A program made the translations under genes and the position numbers. This document shows, piece by piece, positions 6,929 to 9,016 of a DNA stretch of 9,016 nucleotides. Origin of the DNA: RGIG3009 sp045603285. GTDB taxonomy: Bacteria; Bacillota; Clostridia; Oscillospirales; Acutalibacteraceae. Every line of letters begins with the position of its first letter. The first letter of the stretch is position 1. The stretch spans positions 1-9,016 of the forward strand of contig JAZULW010000139.1 of NCBI GenBank assembly GCA_045603285.1. The letters run 5' to 3'. The notes under the pieces are model-generated. The model searched no databases. It saw nothing but the letters and a program-made list of their open reading frames with translations, and had not been told where the DNA came from.

Positions 6929-9016
6929 ATGGATAAGTATATCGGCAAACGTCTGGACGGACGTTATGAAATTCGTGAGATCATCGGTGTGGGAGGTATG
7001 GCCTATGTGTATAAAGCCTACGATAACATCGATAACCGTATTGTCGCGGTGAAAATTCTCAAAGAGGAATACTTGGCCAACGAGGAATTTACCCGTCGTT
7101 TTAAGAACGAATCGAAAGCCATTGCCATTCTTTCGCATCCCAACATCGTCAAGGTGTACGATGTAAGTTTCGGCGAAAAAATGCAATACATTGTGATGGA
7201 ATGTGTTGACGGCATCACGTTGAAAGAATACATCGACCAACAAAAGGAATTCAAATGGAAAGAAGCGGTGCACTTCACGGTGCAGATCTTGCGTGCTTTG
7301 CAACACGCACACGACAAGGGCATTGTACACCGCGATATCAAACCCCAAAACATTATGTTGTTGCCCGATGGCACCATTAAAGTGGCCGATTTCGGTATCG
7401 CGCGTTTCTCCCGTCAAGATATCCGCACCACCCGTTCTACCGAAAAAGCCATTGGTTCGGTGCATTATATCAGCCCCGAACAGGCACGCGGCGATATCAC
7501 CGACGAGAAAGCCGATATTTATTCGGTGGGTGTTATGCTGTACGAAATGCTGACGGGCAAACTGCCTTTTGAGGCAGAGAGCGCCGTGTCGGTCGCCATT
7601 ATGCAACTGCAATCGGAGGCCAAACCCCCGCGTGAGATTGACCCGAATATCCCCGAAGGTTTGGAGGATATCACGGTGAAAGCGATGCAGAAAGACCCCT
7701 CCAAACGCTATCAGTCTGCTGCCGAGATGCTCAACGATATTGATGAGTTTAAGAAAAACCCCAGTATTCATTTCGAATACAAGTATTTTGTGGACGAAAG
7801 CCCCACACGCTATATGGAAACGATTACCCGCGTGAAAGGGGATGCATCTGACGAATCTCGTTCCACTGTCAAAAAGACGGTAAAAGCTGAGAAAAAACCG
7901 TTCCCCGTGATTCCCGTTTTGTGCGCGGTTGCCGGAGCGTTCTTGCTGGTAGCGCTCATTTTTGTGGGTACTATCTTTGTTCCCAAATTGTTCCCCGGTT
8001 CTACCGTCGGCTCCGAGATTATTGTTCCCAACTTCGTCGGTATGACCTTAGAAGAGGTGAACAGCAATGCGGAATGGAAAGAAGCCTTTCATTTCAAGGA
8101 TCCCGTTTTGCAAGAATACAGCGATCAACCGGTCGGCACCATCATCAAACAAGATTTGAAAGAGGGCACACCGGTTAAAAAAGGCGCCAAAACGATCACG
8201 CTGACGGTCAGTCGCGGCCCCAATATGGTGCGCGTCCCCGACGTGGTGGGACAACACCGTGACCAAGCGGAAGCAGCACTCAAAAACGCCGGGTTCGAAG
8301 TGAAATATATGCCGGAAGCCAGCGGTGAAGTGCAAAAAGATTTTGTCATTTCCCTGTCACCGGTGGAATACCCCAATGAACTGGTGTACGGTTCTGCCAT
8401 TACGATGGTTGTCAGCAGTGGTGCGGCCGCTCCTGACCCGATTGAGGTTCCCGAGGTGCTCAACTTGTCACTTGAACAAGCCAAGGCTCTCCTCATCGGC
8501 AAAGGTTTTGTGGTGGGCGATGCGGAGATCGTGTATGTGAACAACACGGGCGCTCCCAAAGATACGGTTGTGAAACAAAGTGTAAGCGGTACGGCATTGC
8601 CCGGCACCAGCATCACCCTGGAAGTCAGTACCGGTTATAAAGATGTGGAATTGCAGATCCCGCTTCCGGACAGCGATCTTTCCGTGGACTTGAAAGTATA
8701 CGTCGGCGGTGTGTTAAAAGAGGATAAGACCGGCGTGTTGCCCAATGTTCTCGGTGTATGGAAAATCACGTTGTCGGAAGCACAAGACAGCTATAACGTG
8801 CGTGTGGATATTGCCATTCACGCAAGCGGCAACTACGAAAAGTATGCCGAATATCAAGTGAACGGCGTGGAAGGTAAGGCGGTGGAGCAATACCGCAACG
8901 ATACCGTTTTGGACAAATATAGGGTGACCACTACAATTCCTACTACCACTACCACTACCGTTGCAACGACACAAGCGATGGCAACAACAGCCGCCTCGTC
9001 TACGACGACGGAGGCT
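6929..9016 (+). CDS. prkC: PASTA-domain membrane Ser/Thr protein kinase PrkC/Stk, 3' partial
   Basis: This is a transmembrane Hanks-type kinase that senses muropeptides or lipid II and phosphorylates proteins controlling cell wall growth, division or germination. The frame runs open for 696 codons to the window edge, with no stop. The kinase domain (about 11-275) has the glycine loop GVGGMAYV (20-27), catalytic Lys42, helix-C Glu61, HRDIKPQN (134-141, Asp136), and DFG (154-156). Its activation segment carries Thr167, Thr168 and Thr171 before GSVHYISPEQ. A basic juxtamembrane stretch of about 45 residues leads to one membrane helix (about 326-350). Outside follow three PASTA repeats (about 366-430, 436-498 and 507-569), then a beta-rich region (about 570-665) placed like the Ig-like C-terminal domain of B. 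subtilis and S. aureus homologues. A Thr-rich tail (667 onward, 16 Thr in 30 residues) continues past the window. HRD with a lysine at the usual place indicates an active RD kinase. PrpC is its expected antagonist. Confidence 0.96.
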   Translation, partial: MDKYIGKRLDGRYEIREIIGVGGMAYVYKAYDNIDNRIVAVKILKEEYLANEEFTRRFKNESKAIAILSHPNIVKVYDVSFGEKMQYIVMECVDGITLKEYIDQQKEFKWKEAVHFTVQILRALQHAHDKGIVHRDIKPQNIMLLPDGTIKVADFGIARFSRQDIRTTRSTEKAIGSVHYISPEQARGDITDEKADIYSVGVMLYEMLTGKLPFEAESAVSVAIMQLQSEAKPPREIDPNIPEGLEDITVKAMQKDPSKRYQSAAEMLNDIDEFKKNPSIHFEYKYFVDESPTRYMETITRVKGDASDESRSTVKKTVKAEKKPFPVIPVLCAVAGAFLLVALIFVGTIFVPKLFPGSTVGSEIIVPNFVGMTLEEVNSNAEWKEAFHFKDPVLQEYSDQPVGTIIKQDLKEGTPVKKGAKTITLTVSRGPNMVRVPDVVGQHRDQAEAALKNAGFEVKYMPEASGEVQKDFVISLSPVEYPNELVYGSAITMVVSSGAAAPDPIEVPEVLNLSLEQAKALLIGKGFVVGDAEIVYVNNTGAPKDTVVKQSVSGTALPGTSITLEVSTGYKDVELQIPLPDSDLSVDLKVYVGGVLKEDKTGVLPNVLGVWKITLSEAQDSYNVRVDIAIHASGNYEKYAEYQVNGVEGKAVEQYRNDTVLDKYRVTTTIPTTTTTTVATTQAMATTAASSTTTEA
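8942..8959 (+). repeat. Short ACTACC tandem repeat encoding Thr-Thr
   Basis: Three perfect copies of the hexamer ACTACC lie in frame in prkC and encode six consecutive threonines (residues 672-677) of the Thr-rich tail. Because the unit is six bases, copy-number slippage would change tail length without shifting the frame. It is too short to be called a variable locus from one sequence. Confidence 0.7.

Noticed and set aside
6797..7771. A 324-codon open frame on the minus strand opposite prpC and prkC.
   Set aside because: It is antisense to the conserved kinase domain and the end of the phosphatase. Its translation is rich in His, Phe and Asn with no recognisable motif, and it arises from codon bias of the real genes.
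8932..9016. Repetitive ACC/ACT/ACG triplets at the window end, considered as a DNA repeat array.
   Set aside because: They are in frame with prkC and encode a Thr-rich tail. There are no spacers and no long repeat unit, so this is not a CRISPR array or mobile element end.
3..9016. A possible undescribed defence, mobile or biosynthetic system.
   Set aside because: Every stretch belongs to a recognised housekeeping or signalling gene with intact family motifs, and intergenic spaces are at most 14 bp, which leaves no room for hidden genes or RNAs.

Overview
This window is one uninterrupted run of seven co-directional housekeeping genes on the + strand: 'priA (5' end cut) - def - fmt - rsmB - rlmN - prpC - prkC' (3' end cut). 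This order is the classic Firmicutes block that joins replication restart, the formyl-methionine cycle, rRNA methylation and the PASTA kinase/PP2C phosphatase pair. Base composition near 50% GC, strong AGGAGG-type ribosome binding sites, and a PASTA kinase with a threonine-rich tail all suggest a mid-GC member of the Clostridia, perhaps an Oscillospiraceae/Ruminococcaceae-like gut lineage. That placement is an inference; genus cannot be read from the sequence.

Layout: priA (3-2372) covers all but the first few dozen residues of the primosomal helicase. Def (2387-2851) and Fmt (2860-3783) remove and add the formyl group on initiator methionine. RsmB (3797-5149) and RlmN (5146-6177) methylate 16S and 23S rRNA, and their genes overlap by 4 bp. 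PrpC (6180-6917) is a PP2C phosphatase. PrkC (6929 to the window end) is a membrane Ser/Thr kinase with three extracellular PASTA repeats, a beta-rich C-terminal region and a Thr-rich tail that runs off the window.

Gaps between genes are -4 to 14 bp, each gene has its own Shine-Dalgarno sequence or an ATGA overlap, and no terminator hairpin interrupts the run. The block therefore reads as a single operon with translational coupling. Its promoter must lie upstream of the window. Nothing is left over between genes: there is no stretch above 20 bp without a gene, and no RNA genes, mobile elements, CRISPR arrays or attachment sites were seen.

I looked for an undescribed system and did not find one. 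The points worth a second look are modest: the PrkC C-terminal region and Thr-rich tail, a 16-bp perfect palindrome inside fmt, an AT-rich divergent segment in the middle of rsmB, and a weak candidate internal promoter ahead of prkC.
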